Shown: positions 1 through 9,504, numbered from the stretch's first letter. The stretch is 64,000 bases of DNA from Rhodobacter sp. SY28-1 (GCF_005222785.1 NZ_STGH01000003.1:496001-560000); one strand, 5' to 3'. Translations and numbers: made by a program. Notes: generated from the letters alone by a model not told the origin.

Positions 1-1625
1 CCATCGCGGAGACGGGCCAGCGGGCCACCCGCCGCTGCTTCGGGCGCGACGTGGATTGCGGCCGGGACCTTGCCGGAAGCGCCCGACATCCGCCCGTCGG
101 TTACCAGCGCGACCTTCAGCCCGCGATCCTGCAGGACCGACAGGGTGGGAGTCAGCGAGTGCAGTTCCGGCATCCCGTTGGCCTGCGGCCCCTGGAAGCG
201 GACGACGACAACGGTATCCGAGGTGAACTCGCCAGCCTTGAAGGCGGCCTTCACGTCGTTCTGGTTGTGGAAGATGCGGGCCGGGGCTTCGATGATGTGG
301 CGCTCGGGTGCCACGGCCGAGATCTTGATCACCCCGCGTCCCAGATTTCCGGTCAGCTGTTTCAGCCCGCCCTGTGGCGCAAAGGGGTCAGAGGCCGGGC
401 GGACGATCCTGTCGTTGAGGCTGGACTGCGGACCGTCACGCCAGGCCAGGCGGCCGGCGTCGAGGATCGGTTCCTGCCGGTAGGAGGCCAGGCCATCGCC
501 TGCGATGGTCTTGGCGTCAGGATGCAGAAGCCCTGCGTCAAGGAGTTGCCCGATCAGGAATTGCAGCCCGCCCGCTGCGTGGAAGTGGTTCACGTCGGCC
601 AGCCCGTTCGGATAGACCTTTGCGAGCAGCGGCACGGCTTCGGACAGGTCGGCGAAGTCCTGCAGGTCGAGGAGCACGCCCGAGGCACGCGCCATGGCGG
701 GCAGGTGCAGCACCAGGTTGGTCGAACCTCCGGTTGCCATCAGGCCCACGATGCCGTTCACATAGGCACGTTCGTCCAGGATCTCGCCCGCCGGGCGGAA
801 GTCGTTTCCAAGCGCGGTGATCGCGGCGGCGCGTTCGACGGCGGCGGTGGTCAGCGCGTCGCGCAGGGGGGTGCCGGGGTTGACGAAGCTTGCGCCGGGC
901 AGGTGGAGGCCCATGAACTCCATCAGCATCTGGTTGGTGTTCGCGGTGCCGTAGAAGGTGCAGGTGCCGGGGCCATGATAGCTGGCCATTTCGGCGGCCA
1001 TCAGTTCTTCGCGCGTGGCGCGACCTTCGGCAAAGGCGTTGCGGACCTTGGATTTCTGGTCGTTCGGAATGCCGCTGGTCATCGGACCGGCCGGAACGAA
1101 GACCGCAGGCACATGGCCGAAGGTGGCCGCGGCCATGATCAGGCCGGGCACGATCTTGTCGCAGACGCCCAGATACAGTGCCGCATCAAAGCAGTTGTGC
1201 GACATCGCGACACCGGCGGCGAGCGCGATCACGTCACGGGAGAAAAGCGACAGCTCCATTCCCGGCTGGCCCTGGGTGACCCCGTCGCACATGGCCGGAA
1301 CGCCGCCCGCGACCTGGACGGTCACCCCGGCCTTGGCGGCGGCAGTGCGGATCAGGTCGGGATACCGCTCGAACGGCTGATGGGCGGAAAGCATGTCGTT
1401 GTAGGCGGTGATGATCCCCAGGTTCGGGACCTTCGCCGCCACCAGAGCGTCCTTGTCCGTCCCCATCGCGGCGTAGGCGTGCGCCTGGTTGCCGCAGCTG
1501 AGATGGGCGCGGACCGGTCCAGCCGAGACCGCCCTTGCCATCCGGTCAAGATAGGCTCCGCGCGCGTCGGTCGAACGGGCGCGGATGCGGTCGGTGACAC
1601 GGGCGACGACGGGGTGGAGCGGCAT
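1..1625 (-). CDS. edd: Phosphogluconate dehydratase, 3' end cut by window edge
   Basis: This enzyme dehydrates 6-phosphogluconate to 2-keto-3-deoxy-6-phosphogluconate, the first committed step of the Entner-Doudoroff pathway, in the cytosol. About 541 residues are visible of a family length near 600, and the C-terminus lies beyond base 1. It belongs to the IlvD/Edd family: the iron-sulfur-type cysteines appear in MCDGVTQGQ (about residue 113), SHNCFDAA (about 145) and GVCDK (about 155). [19 protein letters not shown] and [13 protein letters not shown] are typical of Edd rather than dihydroxy-acid dehydratase. The ATG at 1625 follows a purine-rich stretch, and a 14-bp palindrome lies about 43 bp upstream. 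eda or zwf may follow outside the window. Confidence 0.93.
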   Translation of the reverse strand, partial: MPLHPVVARVTDRIRARSTDARGAYLDRMARAVSAGPVRAHLSCGNQAHAYAAMGTDKDALVAAKVPNLGIITAYNDMLSAHQPFERYPDLIRTAAAKAGVTVQVAGGVPAMCDGVTQGQPGMELSLFSRDVIALAAGVAMSHNCFDAALYLGVCDKIVPGLIMAAATFGHVPAVFVPAGPMTSGIPNDQKSKVRNAFAEGRATREELMAAEMASYHGPGTCTFYGTANTNQMLMEFMGLHLPGASFVNPGTPLRDALTTAAVERAAAITALGNDFRPAGEILDERAYVNGIVGLMATGGSTNLVLHLPAMARASGVLLDLQDFADLSEAVPLLAKVYPNGLADVNHFHAAGGLQFLIGQLLDAGLLHPDAKTIAGDGLASYRQEPILDAGRLAWRDGPQSSLNDRIVRPASDPFAPQGGLKQLTGNLGRGVIKISAVAPERHIIEAPARIFHNQNDVKAAFKAGEFTSDTVVVVRFQGPQANGMPELHSLTPTLSVLQDRGLKVALVTDGRMSGASGKVPAAIHVAPEAAAGGPLARLRD

Positions 1626-1667
1626 GGCTTCCTCTTGGCTTTGCGATGGAGTGGCTATAGCACCACC

Positions 1668-1681
1668 TGTTAGCGCTAACA
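1668..1681. promoter_or_regulatory. LacI-family-type operator upstream of edd
   Basis: TGTTAGCGCTAACA is a perfect 14-bp palindrome with a central CG, 43 bp upstream of the edd start. It fits the general LacI-family form TGNNANCGNTNNCA, as for CcpA and many sugar repressors. A LacI-family regulator is encoded at 50591-51619 next to glucokinase, but nothing here proves that it binds this site. Confidence 0.6.
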
Positions 1682-1861
1682 ATGGGGAATTGGCCTAGAA
1701 TCGACACCAATTCCACAACTCAAGCGGCAATTGGCGCTTGGGCGCACGTCCCAGCATGAGAATGACAGAATGTCGTCCGAATCTTTGCCGCAGCAAGCCC
1801 TAAAGCCAACAAACAAAGGTGGCACGAACGCATACCACCCCTGCTTGCTGGAGAAATCAGG

Positions 1862-2143
1862 ATGAAACAAACGACGATCCTCGTCCCCGCCTCGATTGCG
1901 ACCGTGCTGTTTTCCGCAATGGTCTTCGCCTCGACCCCGACTGCCAACCCGGAGGCTGTCCCTGCCAAAGCCCCGAACCGTGCCGAGCTTTTCGCCATTG
2001 ACACCTGTGGCGCGGGTTCGGACGTGGCGACCGTTCAGGCGACCAGCTGGCAGAACGCCCTGGGCGGCAAGCGGGTTATGGACCGTGCACTGGTTCTGGC
2101 CAAGGATGGCGCGGCACAACCCTGCGACGTGACCTCGAAGTAA
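1862..2143 (+). CDS. Small exported protein of unknown function
   Basis: This 93-residue protein begins MKQTTILVPASIATVLFSAMVFA, a plausible signal peptide cleaved near residue 24. The mature part would be about 70 residues with two cysteines (DTCGAGSD and QPCDVTSK) that could form a periplasmic disulfide. GGAG lies about 13 nt before the ATG. It is divergent from edd and separated from the next gene by about 140 bp, so it looks monocistronic. I do not recognise the family. The reading frame is supported by the signal peptide and codon use, not by a known domain. Confidence 0.6.
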   Translation: MKQTTILVPASIATVLFSAMVFASTPTANPEAVPAKAPNRAELFAIDTCGAGSDVATVQATSWQNALGGKRVMDRALVLAKDGAAQPCDVTSK

Positions 2144-2286
2144 CCCGCACCATCATTGCCATCAACAGCCCGTTCCGGCCAACCGCCGGGGCGGGCTGAT
2201 GCTTCTGGACTGACGGATTGCCTTTCCGCCATCCGGGAAAACCGCTAATCGGGCGCATGAGCGCGGAAACTGGCGGAGAGCATCAC

Positions 2287-3504
2287 ATGACAGAGCAGGA
2301 AACCCCGCCGAAGGGCCCTCCGGTCGTGCGGATGAAGCCCAAGGCCGAGGCCCGGGCAATCCGGCACGGTTTCCCCTGGGTCTATGCCGACGAACTGGTG
2401 ACCGACCGACGGACGCAGGGACTAGCTCCGGGGGCGCTGGCGGTTCTTGAGGATGGCGAACGTCGGCCATTGGGTCTGGTCACGGTCAATACCCGGTCGA
2501 AGATCATCGCGCGGATGCTGGACCGCGATCCCGAGGCGGTGGTGGACCGGGACTGGTTCGCGGCGCGGATAGGTCGGGCTCTGGCGCATCGGGCGCGGCT
2601 TTATCCGCAGCCGTTCTACCGCCTGATCCATGCCGAGGCGGATGGCCTGCCGGGTGTGGTGATCGACCGCTTTGGCGATGTGGCCGTGATCCAGCCCAAT
2701 GCGGCCTGGGCCGAGGCGCTGCTTGAGCCTCTGGTTGCCGCGTTGGTCTCGGTGACTGGTGTGACGACAGTAATCAAGAACGGCTCGGGTCGCGCGCGGG
2801 GGCTGGAGGGTCTGGCCGAGGAGATGGGCGTGGTTCACGGGCCTGCGGTCAACGGCCCGCTGTCGGTGCCGATGAACGGGGCGACCTACATGGCCGACCT
2901 GATGGGGGGCCAGAAGACCGGTCTCTTCTTCGACCAGCGCGAGAACCATGCCTTCGCCGCCCGGCTGGCAAAGGGCGCGCGGGTGCTGGATGTCTTTTCG
3001 CATGTCGGCGGCTTCGCCCTTGCGGCACTGGCGGGGGGTGCGGAAAGCGCGCTGGCGGTCGATGCCTCGGCCGCGGCGCTGGACCTGGCGGGGCAGGGGG
3101 CCAAGGCCTCGGGCTTTGGCGAGCGTTTCGCGACACGGCAGGGCGACGCCTTTGAGGTGCTGGAGGCGCTGGGGGCCGAGGGTGCGCGGTTCGACCTGGT
3201 GATCTGCGATCCGCCTGCATTTGCGCCCGCGAAACCGGCGTTGGAGGCGGGTCTGCGCGCCTATGAGCGGATTGCGCGACTGGCCGCCCCGCTGGTGGCG
3301 CCGGGCGGGTATCTGGTCCTCTGCTCCTGTTCGCACGCCGCCGACCTGCAGGCCTTCCGCAACGCCAGCGCTCGGGGTATCGGGCGGGGTGGGCGCCGGG
3401 CGCAGATCATCCATACGGGCTTTGCCGGGCCGGATCATCCGGTGCTCCCACAACTGGCGGAAAGCTCATATCTCAAGGCGCTGGCATTCCGGCTGGACGG
3501 ATGA
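2287..3504 (+). CDS. RlmI-like class I rRNA methyltransferase
   Basis: This is a PUA-domain plus SAM-dependent methyltransferase of about 405 residues, related to E. coli RlmI, which makes m5C1962 in 23S rRNA. The N-terminal part (AIRHGFPWVYADEL) is the PUA-like RNA-binding region. The methyltransferase half shows motif I (VLDVFSHVGGFAL), the motif IV sequence ICDPPAF and a cysteine-containing motif VI (LVLCSCSH) expected for m5C chemistry. The frame is open further upstream, but the ATG at 2287 follows a GGAGAG Shine-Dalgarno and starts just before conserved sequence. Its stop overlaps the start of the PIN gene (ATGA), so the two are translationally coupled. The exact target base is inferred from family only. 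Confidence 0.85.
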   Translation: MTEQETPPKGPPVVRMKPKAEARAIRHGFPWVYADELVTDRRTQGLAPGALAVLEDGERRPLGLVTVNTRSKIIARMLDRDPEAVVDRDWFAARIGRALAHRARLYPQPFYRLIHAEADGLPGVVIDRFGDVAVIQPNAAWAEALLEPLVAALVSVTGVTTVIKNGSGRARGLEGLAEEMGVVHGPAVNGPLSVPMNGATYMADLMGGQKTGLFFDQRENHAFAARLAKGARVLDVFSHVGGFALAALAGGAESALAVDASAAALDLAGQGAKASGFGERFATRQGDAFEVLEALGAEGARFDLVICDPPAFAPAKPALEAGLRAYERIARLAAPLVAPGGYLVLCSCSHAADLQAFRNASARGIGRGGRRAQIIHTGFAGPDHPVLPQLAESSYLKALAFRLDG

Positions 3505-4043
3505 AGGCGGTCCTTGACGCCTGCGTCCTTTATCCCACTGTCCTGCGCGAAATCCTGCAGGGCGCGGGCGAAGCGAGGCTTTACCAGCCGGTCTATTCGG
3601 ACCGCATCCTGCGCGAATGGGTGTTGGCCACGGCAAAGCTCGGCACGGATGCCCCGGTCTTGGCCGAGGGCGAGGCTGCTGGCTTTCGCGCGGCCTTTCC
3701 CCTCGGCTGGGTGCGGGATCACCCCGAGATCGAGGCACGGTTGATCCTGCCCGATCCGAACGACCGCCATGTCCTTGCCAGCGCCATCGCCAGCGGGGCG
3801 GATGTCATCGTCACCTTCAACGCGCAGGATTTCCCGGGCCATGTGCTTGCCGCCGAAGGGATTTCCCGCCGCGACCCGGATGGGTTTCTGTGGGAACTGC
3901 AGTCGCGGCACCCCGAGGTCATGGTGCGGATCGTCGAGGCGGTGCGCGCCAAGGCCGAGGCGATCTCGGGTCAGCCGGTCGCGCTGAAGGGCCTGCTGAA
4001 GCGGGCGCGGCTCTATCGGCTGGGAAAGGCGCTTGGTGCCTAG
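3501..4043 (+). CDS. PIN-domain ribonuclease-like protein
   Basis: This 180-residue protein resembles the PIN_3/VapC-like branch. The acidic cluster expected of PIN nucleases is present: D6 in VLDACVLYP, a glutamate in RILREWVLATAK, DPNDRHVLA near residue 90, and NAQDF near 110, so it is probably an active metal-dependent RNase. It overlaps the RNA methyltransferase gene by 4 nt, and no antitoxin-sized gene sits beside it, which is unusual for a VapC toxin. It may instead be a housekeeping or RNA-processing PIN protein coupled to the methyltransferase. Its TAG stop shares CTAG with the convergent pdxA stop. Confidence 0.78.
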   Translation: MKAVLDACVLYPTVLREILQGAGEARLYQPVYSDRILREWVLATAKLGTDAPVLAEGEAAGFRAAFPLGWVRDHPEIEARLILPDPNDRHVLASAIASGADVIVTFNAQDFPGHVLAAEGISRRDPDGFLWELQSRHPEVMVRIVEAVRAKAEAISGQPVALKGLLKRARLYRLGKALGA

Positions 4044-4996
4044 AGGGCGCGTCGGGCCGCGACCATCTCGCGCGCCTGCCGCAGGGCCGCGATGAGACTG
4101 GACGGATCGGCAAGTCCCTGCCCGGCGATGTCGTAGGCGGTTCCGTGGTCTGGTGACGTGCGGACGAAGGGCAGGCCCAGCGTCACGTTGACCCCCCCGG
4201 CAAAGTCGATGGTCTTGATCGGGATCAGCGCCTGATCGTGGTAGGCGCAAACCGCCACGTCATAGCCCGCGCGCGCCTTGGCGTGGAACATCGTGTCGGC
4301 AGGCCAGGGGCCGGTCACCGCCATGCCTTCCGCCGCAAGTCCCGCGACAAGCGGGCGGATCATGCGCTCGTCCTCCCAGCCCATCGCGCCGCCTTCGCCG
4401 GCATGCGGGTTCAGACCGGCCACGGCGATCCGGGGATTGGCGATGCCGAAATCGCGGACCAGCCCGGCATGGGTGATGCGGATCGTTTCCTCCAGCAGGG
4501 TTCTGGTCAGCGCGGTCGGCACTTCGGACAGAGGGATATGGATGGTCGCGGGCACCACGCGCACGCCGGGGCAGGCGAGCATCATGACCACGCGGTCAAC
4601 CCCGGCCAGATGGGCAAGGAATTCGGTATGGCCCGGAAAGGCGAACCCGGCCCCATCCTTCAGCGCCTTCTTGTTCAAGGGGGCGGTGCAGACCGCCGCC
4701 GCCCTGCCTGCCTGAACCAGACGCACGGCGCGTTCGATGACCGCGATGACGCCGGCGGCATTGGCGGGATCGGGTGTGCCGGGGATGGCCGCAGCCGGGA
4801 AATCGTGGCGCAGGACCGCCAGTGCGCCGTCGCCCGGACCTTCGCCTTCCGCCACCTCGTGCCATGCTGTCCCTGCAGGCAGATGCCGGGGGTCCCCGAT
4901 CCACACGAACCGCTCACCCGCAGCCCAGGCTTTGGCGGCGATTTCCGGGCCGATCCCTGCCGGATCGCCGCAGGTCACGAGGATGGTGTCGCTCAC
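4040..4996 (-). CDS. pdxA: 4-hydroxythreonine-4-phosphate dehydrogenase
   Basis: PdxA oxidises 4-phosphohydroxy-L-threonine to the unstable precursor of 3-amino-2-oxopropyl phosphate, which PdxJ uses in pyridoxal phosphate synthesis. At 318 residues the length is normal. It carries the substrate and metal motifs GHTEFLAHLAG (about residue 141), AYHDQALIPIK and TSPDHGTAYDIAG. The start is GTG at 4996, overlapping the surA stop as GTGA, so it is translated as the last gene of the lptF-lptG-lptD-surA-pdxA operon. In many relatives rsmA comes next; here the convergent PIN gene occupies that position. Confidence 0.95.
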   Translation of the reverse strand: MSDTILVTCGDPAGIGPEIAAKAWAAGERFVWIGDPRHLPAGTAWHEVAEGEGPGDGALAVLRHDFPAAAIPGTPDPANAAGVIAVIERAVRLVQAGRAAAVCTAPLNKKALKDGAGFAFPGHTEFLAHLAGVDRVVMMLACPGVRVVPATIHIPLSEVPTALTRTLLEETIRITHAGLVRDFGIANPRIAVAGLNPHAGEGGAMGWEDERMIRPLVAGLAAEGMAVTGPWPADTMFHAKARAGYDVAVCAYHDQALIPIKTIDFAGGVNVTLGLPFVRTSPDHGTAYDIAGQGLADPSSLIAALRQAREMVAARRAL

Positions 4997-6195
4997 GGCT
5001 CGCGGATGAAGGCGGCCGAGCGCAGTTCTTCCAGATAGCCTTCTGCCATGCCTTCAAGCTTCTGGTTGATCACCTGCTCGCGGATCTGGTCGCGGGTCGG
5101 GGCCGGTTCAAGCACCTGTTCTCGACCGCAAAGCATCAGAAGCCGCCGGAAGCCGCCACGGGTCAGCGCGGTCGAGGCTTCGCCGGGGTCCAGCCGGGCA
5201 AGTTCCAGCGCGACATCGCCAGGAACCGCCTCAAGCGCCGATTTCGTTACGGTCAGCCGATCCTCGGGCAGGCCACTGGCCTGGCCGTAAAGGTCATTGC
5301 ATTCGTCGCTTTCGGCGAGGATCTGAGCGATTGCGGCGGCGTCGTTCGGCACCAGGAATTCGGCCCATTCGACGTTGACGGCGATCGGTTCGGCCTTGGT
5401 GTCCATGGCCACGTCGCGCAACAGGAACAGGACTACCGCGCCGGGAACGGCGATCGGGTCGGAGACCTCGCCCGCGTCAAGCGCAAGGATCTTCTGGCCG
5501 ATGGCCGCGGGCAGGTTTGCCAGCGGCAGCCAGTCAAGCCGCCCGCCCGCACCCGCGGTAGGAGCGGCCGAATAGCGCCGGGCAGCAGAGGCAAAGGCGG
5601 CCTCGCCGCTGAGCGTGTCGGACAGTTCCTGCGCCTGTTCCATCGCGGCCTCTTCCTGGCCTTCGGGGGCAGGGATGACCAGTTCGCTGGCCAGAACCTG
5701 CAGGGCGCGGGGACGGGCCGAAGCCTCGAGCGCGCGGTCGATGTCGTTTTCGCTGATCGGAACCTGACCCAGGAACCGTGCCCGCACGGCCTGACGCCAC
5801 AGAAGCCCCGCGGCGACGAAATCGCGGAAGGTTTCCGGGGCGATCCCGGCCTTGCCGAGTTCTTCGACGAACTGTTCGACCGTGAGGTTCGCCCGCGAGG
5901 CGAATTCGGTCAGGCCGCTGGTCAGCTCTTCCTCGGTCAGTCTCAGGCCAAGCCGTTCCGCTTCGGTCTGTCGCAGACGGTCTTCGGTCAGCGCCTTCAG
6001 CGCTTCTTCCTCAGGGTTGCCGGGGGCGCGCAGCACGCGGAGGAACAAGGCGCGCTGTTCGACTTCGTAATTGGTGATGACCCGGTCGTTGACATAAAGC
6101 CGGGGCGTGAACAGGTCTTGCGCCAGAACCGGTGCGGCCAGGGCAAGTGCCAGAGCGACCGCTGTCGCCTGTCGTTTCAGAACCGAGACTCTCAT
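4993..6195 (-). CDS. surA: SurA-like periplasmic chaperone/peptidyl-prolyl isomerase
   Basis: This is a 400-residue periplasmic protein with a signal peptide (MRVSVLKRQATAVALALAL, cleaved after VLAQ). The N-terminal helical chaperone domain (ITNYEVEQRALFLRVL) starts near residue 37, and a parvulin-type PpiC domain lies at about 170-275 (GGRLDWLPLANLP, GEVSDPIAVPG). SurA escorts beta-barrel proteins, especially LptD, to the BAM complex, and lptD is its immediate upstream neighbour, 71 bp away. The 3' end overlaps pdxA by 4 nt. The isomerase core is divergent, so chaperone activity is the safer claim. Confidence 0.9.
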   Translation of the reverse strand: MRVSVLKRQATAVALALALAAPVLAQDLFTPRLYVNDRVITNYEVEQRALFLRVLRAPGNPEEEALKALTEDRLRQTEAERLGLRLTEEELTSGLTEFASRANLTVEQFVEELGKAGIAPETFRDFVAAGLLWRQAVRARFLGQVPISENDIDRALEASARPRALQVLASELVIPAPEGQEEAAMEQAQELSDTLSGEAAFASAARRYSAAPTAGAGGRLDWLPLANLPAAIGQKILALDAGEVSDPIAVPGAVVLFLLRDVAMDTKAEPIAVNVEWAEFLVPNDAAAIAQILAESDECNDLYGQASGLPEDRLTVTKSALEAVPGDVALELARLDPGEASTALTRGGFRRLLMLCGREQVLEPAPTRDQIREQVINQKLEGMAEGYLEELRSAAFIREP

Positions 6196-6266
6196 CGTTT
6201 CCGCCGCTCTTCCTCAATCCCGCGGGTCTTTGGCCCGCCGCTTCTGCTGTCCCGTCCCAACCTTGT

Positions 6267-8405
6267 CTACTGCCTGCAGGTCCGTGCCGGCCCGCCGGTC
6301 ACACCGCTGCCGAACCCGACAAGATCCAGCGACAGGCCGAAATCCGTGGTCGGGTTTACACTAGTGGATGACGTGAAGCGACGCGAGAGGGAAACATCAA
6401 ACCGCACGCATTCGTTCAGGAACTCCAGACCCATGCCCGCGACGGAGCCACGGTCGGCGACAAAATCGTAGCGTCCAGACAACTTCGCCGTCCAGTTCGG
6501 GGTGACCTTGCGGCGCGCGTCGAAGGTGAATTCCTGGGTCGGATCGGGCCGGTTTTCAGAGGGATCCGCGACGGCCCAGATCACGGAGGTCGCGATGGCA
6601 GTCTTCGGTCCGTTAAGGGTCACGCGCGCCTCGCCCTTGGTGACGCTGAGATCGTCGTCCAGCACCAGCCGCCCGGTAACGGCCAGCCCGTCGGCAAGTG
6701 TGAAGTTCACGGCCGCCAGCCAATCGGAGGTCGCCCCAGCCAGACCCGAGCCCGGACCGAACTGGCCGAGATCCGCCTCGCGGAACACGCGGCCCACGGT
6801 CACGCCCATCGACCAGCCCTGCGGATCAAACCGGGTCCAGGTGACGCCCATGTTTGCGCGGGCCCCGCGTTCGACGGCATCCGAACCCGGAAAGCGGTCC
6901 AGGGCGTAGAGGTTACCTTCGTCGAACTCGACCAGGGACGAATCCTCGTTCGGAAGGCTTTCTGAGGTGTTCGAGGCATAGAGAAGCTGCACGACAGGCT
7001 CGATCACATGCGTTGCGCCTTTTGACCCAGCCTTGACCCAGGGCCAGCGCAGCTCCACCCCGGCCGACCCGTGCGTGCGCGAGGTGCTGCCGCCAAAGGT
7101 CGCATCATCGGTGATCGTGTAGGCATCGGCTGTCAGCTCGCCCAGGACCGTGCCCTCGACCCCCATCGGCAGCAGGAAGCTTCGCCGCCAGTCGATCCGG
7201 GCCGAGATGCGTCCGACGTCGCGACCGTCCGCAATCCCGTCGCCATTGCCATCCAGCGGGCTGGTCGAGCTGCGGAAATGGTTGTGCGTCTGCAGCCGAA
7301 GACCGCCTTCACCGCCCAGCGGGCCCAGCGAAAAGCGCCGATGGAAGGTCAAGTCCGCCGTGACGGTGGGCAGTGTGGTGTTGTCCTCATCGTCCCGCAG
7401 CGACTGGAAACTGATGATCCGGGCCGAGATATGTTCGTTCCGCCGCGTGCGCTTGATCTCGACCCGGCTGTCCAGGCGGTCGGAATTCCCAAGGCCGTAG
7501 TCCAGCATGTAGGCCGGGTCGGTCACGGTCTGGCCGTCGAAGGTCAGTAGGAACTTTTCCGGCAGGGTGAAATCGCCCTGGACCCGAAGATAGCCGCGGG
7601 TTTCGCCCGGAAACAGCCTGTCCCGGGTGATCGAACCCGTTGCCTCGATCAGGCCGGTGGCGAAGGCCTGACGATAGCGCAGGCCCAGGGTCTGCGATTG
7701 CCGGGCGGTCAGGTAGGGCGTCAGCGTGAGGTCCTTGGATTTCCCGAGCACGATGAAGTAGGGGACCTTGATTCCGGTCCCGAGGTCCGAGGTCGTGCGA
7801 ATCGACGGCATCAGGAAGCCAGTGGCGCGCTTGAGCGTCGGGTCCGGCATCCGCAGGCGCGGAATATACAGCACGGGCACTCCGGCCAGGCGGAACTGGG
7901 CGCGGTCGAAGTAGATCTGGCGTTCCTGTTCGTCATGCACCACACGGCGGGCCCGGATTTCCCACAAGGGGGTCGGGTCGCCTTCGCAGACCTTGCAGGA
8001 CGAGGCGGCGACCGTCTGCAACGCCGTGTAGCGGCCCGAAACCCGGACCATCCGGTTTGCAGCCAGTTGCAGCTGCTGGTTCAGCACCAACCGCGCCGAA
8101 GTCAGGATGCCTTCCGACAGGTCGGCGGCAAGGTCGGCCTGACTGGCGAGAATCAGGGTCTGGCCGCTCTCTTCGGTCAGGACGATGGGTCCGGTGATCT
8201 CCAGCCGGTTGTTGGACTGGTCGAAGACGATGCGGGAGGCCTTCAGGCGGCGGCCCTTGAAGAAAACCTCGACATTGCCGTCCGCGATCAGGCGCGTGTC
8301 GCCGGTGATCTCCAGGCTATCCGAGATCAGCGTCGCCTGATCCTGCGCGAGGGCAGGTTGCAGCAGGGCAAGAAGCGTGACCAGAAGGCACAGGAGGCGC
8401 CGCAT
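6267..8405 (-). CDS. lptD: LPS-assembly outer-membrane protein LptD
   Basis: LptD forms the outer-membrane translocon that, with LptE, places LPS in the outer leaflet. The 712-residue protein has a signal peptide (residues 1-20, ending ALAQ), a periplasmic LptA-like OstA jellyroll at about 25-130 (LIADGNVEVFFKGRRLKASR), then a large beta-barrel. A cysteine pair (SSCKVCEG, near residue 137) and a late cysteine (LNECVRF) are candidates for the disulfides that gate LptD maturation. The LptG stop is 1 nt upstream of its ATG, tying it to the inner-membrane permease genes. Confidence 0.93.
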   Translation of the reverse strand: MRRLLCLLVTLLALLQPALAQDQATLISDSLEITGDTRLIADGNVEVFFKGRRLKASRIVFDQSNNRLEITGPIVLTEESGQTLILASQADLAADLSEGILTSARLVLNQQLQLAANRMVRVSGRYTALQTVAASSCKVCEGDPTPLWEIRARRVVHDEQERQIYFDRAQFRLAGVPVLYIPRLRMPDPTLKRATGFLMPSIRTTSDLGTGIKVPYFIVLGKSKDLTLTPYLTARQSQTLGLRYRQAFATGLIEATGSITRDRLFPGETRGYLRVQGDFTLPEKFLLTFDGQTVTDPAYMLDYGLGNSDRLDSRVEIKRTRRNEHISARIISFQSLRDDEDNTTLPTVTADLTFHRRFSLGPLGGEGGLRLQTHNHFRSSTSPLDGNGDGIADGRDVGRISARIDWRRSFLLPMGVEGTVLGELTADAYTITDDATFGGSTSRTHGSAGVELRWPWVKAGSKGATHVIEPVVQLLYASNTSESLPNEDSSLVEFDEGNLYALDRFPGSDAVERGARANMGVTWTRFDPQGWSMGVTVGRVFREADLGQFGPGSGLAGATSDWLAAVNFTLADGLAVTGRLVLDDDLSVTKGEARVTLNGPKTAIATSVIWAVADPSENRPDPTQEFTFDARRKVTPNWTAKLSGRYDFVADRGSVAGMGLEFLNECVRFDVSLSRRFTSSTSVNPTTDFGLSLDLVGFGSGVTGGPARTCRQ

Positions 8406-8406
8406 G

Positions 8407-9504
8407 TCAGCCGTCCTCCAGATGGAGGAGGAGGCCCAGCGACAGCATCACCGCGGCAACCGGCGGGCTCCACGCCGCCAGCAGCACCGGGATCTGGCCG
8501 CTGTCGCCAAGGGCCTGGGCGAAGTTGCGCAGGAAGTAGAAGCCGAACCCCGCAAGAAGCGCGAACAGCACCATCCGCCCGGTCCCGCCAAAGCGGACAT
8601 GGCGCATGGTGAAGCCGGCTGCGATCAGCACCATGGCCACCATCAAGAGGGGCAGGGCGAGTTCCATCTGATACCAGAGCTTGTAGGCCTGCGCCGAAAA
8701 TCCGGCACGTTCCAGATCGTCGATATACGCGGGCAGGTCCCAGAAGGCGATAGCGGACGGGGTGCCAAAGCTGTCGCGGATCCGTTCGGGCGTCAGGTCG
8801 GAAGGCAGGGCGATCGGGCCCTGGTCGACGACGGCGGTCAGTTCGGGATTGGGTGAGATCAGGTCCCAGCTTTTGGTTCCCGTCAGTTCCCAAGCGCCTT
8901 CGACCAGCCGTGCCTGTTCGGCCTCAACCCGTTTGCCCGGGGTGCCGTCGATGTCGAAGCCGACGAAGGTCACCCCGAACAGCTCGGTTCCGTCCAGGTT
9001 TGACCGGGCGGCCTGGATCACGGTCTGCCCGTCCTCGGACCCCTGCCGCAGCCAGAGGCCGGTGTCGGCCACTGACAGGACAGAACGCCCGCCCTGGCTG
9101 AGCTGGGACCGCTTGTCATCGTAGGCCTTGGACGTCGCAGCCACCAAGGGGTTGAAGAAGGCGACGGCCAGCAGGCCAAGCGCCAGCGACACGAGAAGCG
9201 GCGTCATCAGAAAGCGTAGACCAGACCGCCCCGCCGCCCGGACGACCACAAGCTCTGACGAACGGGCGAGGCCAAGGAAATTGGCAATCGCGCCCATCAC
9301 CATGATGAGCGGCAGGATGCGGTACAGCGTCTCCGGCACGCTGAGAAGCGACAGTTCCGCAGCCCCTGCCAGCCCGATCCCGGCATCGGAGAAGCGGCGC
9401 AGCTGCTCGATCATGTCGATCAGCATCAGGATGGCGAAGAAGACCAGGAAGACCTTGCCCACCGTCCCCAGGAACCGCCGCGCGATGTAGAGGTTCAGCG
9501 TCAT
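8407..9504 (-). CDS. lptG: LPS export ABC transporter permease LptG
   Basis: LptG pairs with LptF and the LptB ATPase to extract LPS from the inner membrane. The chosen ATG at 9504 overlaps the lptF stop as ATGA and gives 365 residues starting MTLNLYIARRFLGT, the usual family N-terminus; an upstream in-frame ATG would add 13 unconserved residues inside lptF. Helices TM1-3 lie in the first 110 residues, the periplasmic jellyroll at about 120-265, and TM4-6 at the C-terminus (LPLLMVAMVLIAAGF, MVLFALLAGFGFYFL). lptB is not in this window. Confidence 0.93.
   Translation of the reverse strand: MTLNLYIARRFLGTVGKVFLVFFAILMLIDMIEQLRRFSDAGIGLAGAAELSLLSVPETLYRILPLIMVMGAIANFLGLARSSELVVVRAAGRSGLRFLMTPLLVSLALGLLAVAFFNPLVAATSKAYDDKRSQLSQGGRSVLSVADTGLWLRQGSEDGQTVIQAARSNLDGTELFGVTFVGFDIDGTPGKRVEAEQARLVEGAWELTGTKSWDLISPNPELTAVVDQGPIALPSDLTPERIRDSFGTPSAIAFWDLPAYIDDLERAGFSAQAYKLWYQMELALPLLMVAMVLIAAGFTMRHVRFGGTGRMVLFALLAGFGFYFLRNFAQALGDSGQIPVLLAAWSPPVAAVMLSLGLLLHLEDG

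Noticed and set aside
51-1673. 540-residue open frame on the plus strand
   Set aside because: It lies antisense to edd, has no domain, and its composition (many R, G, H, Q) is that of a GC-rich shadow frame.
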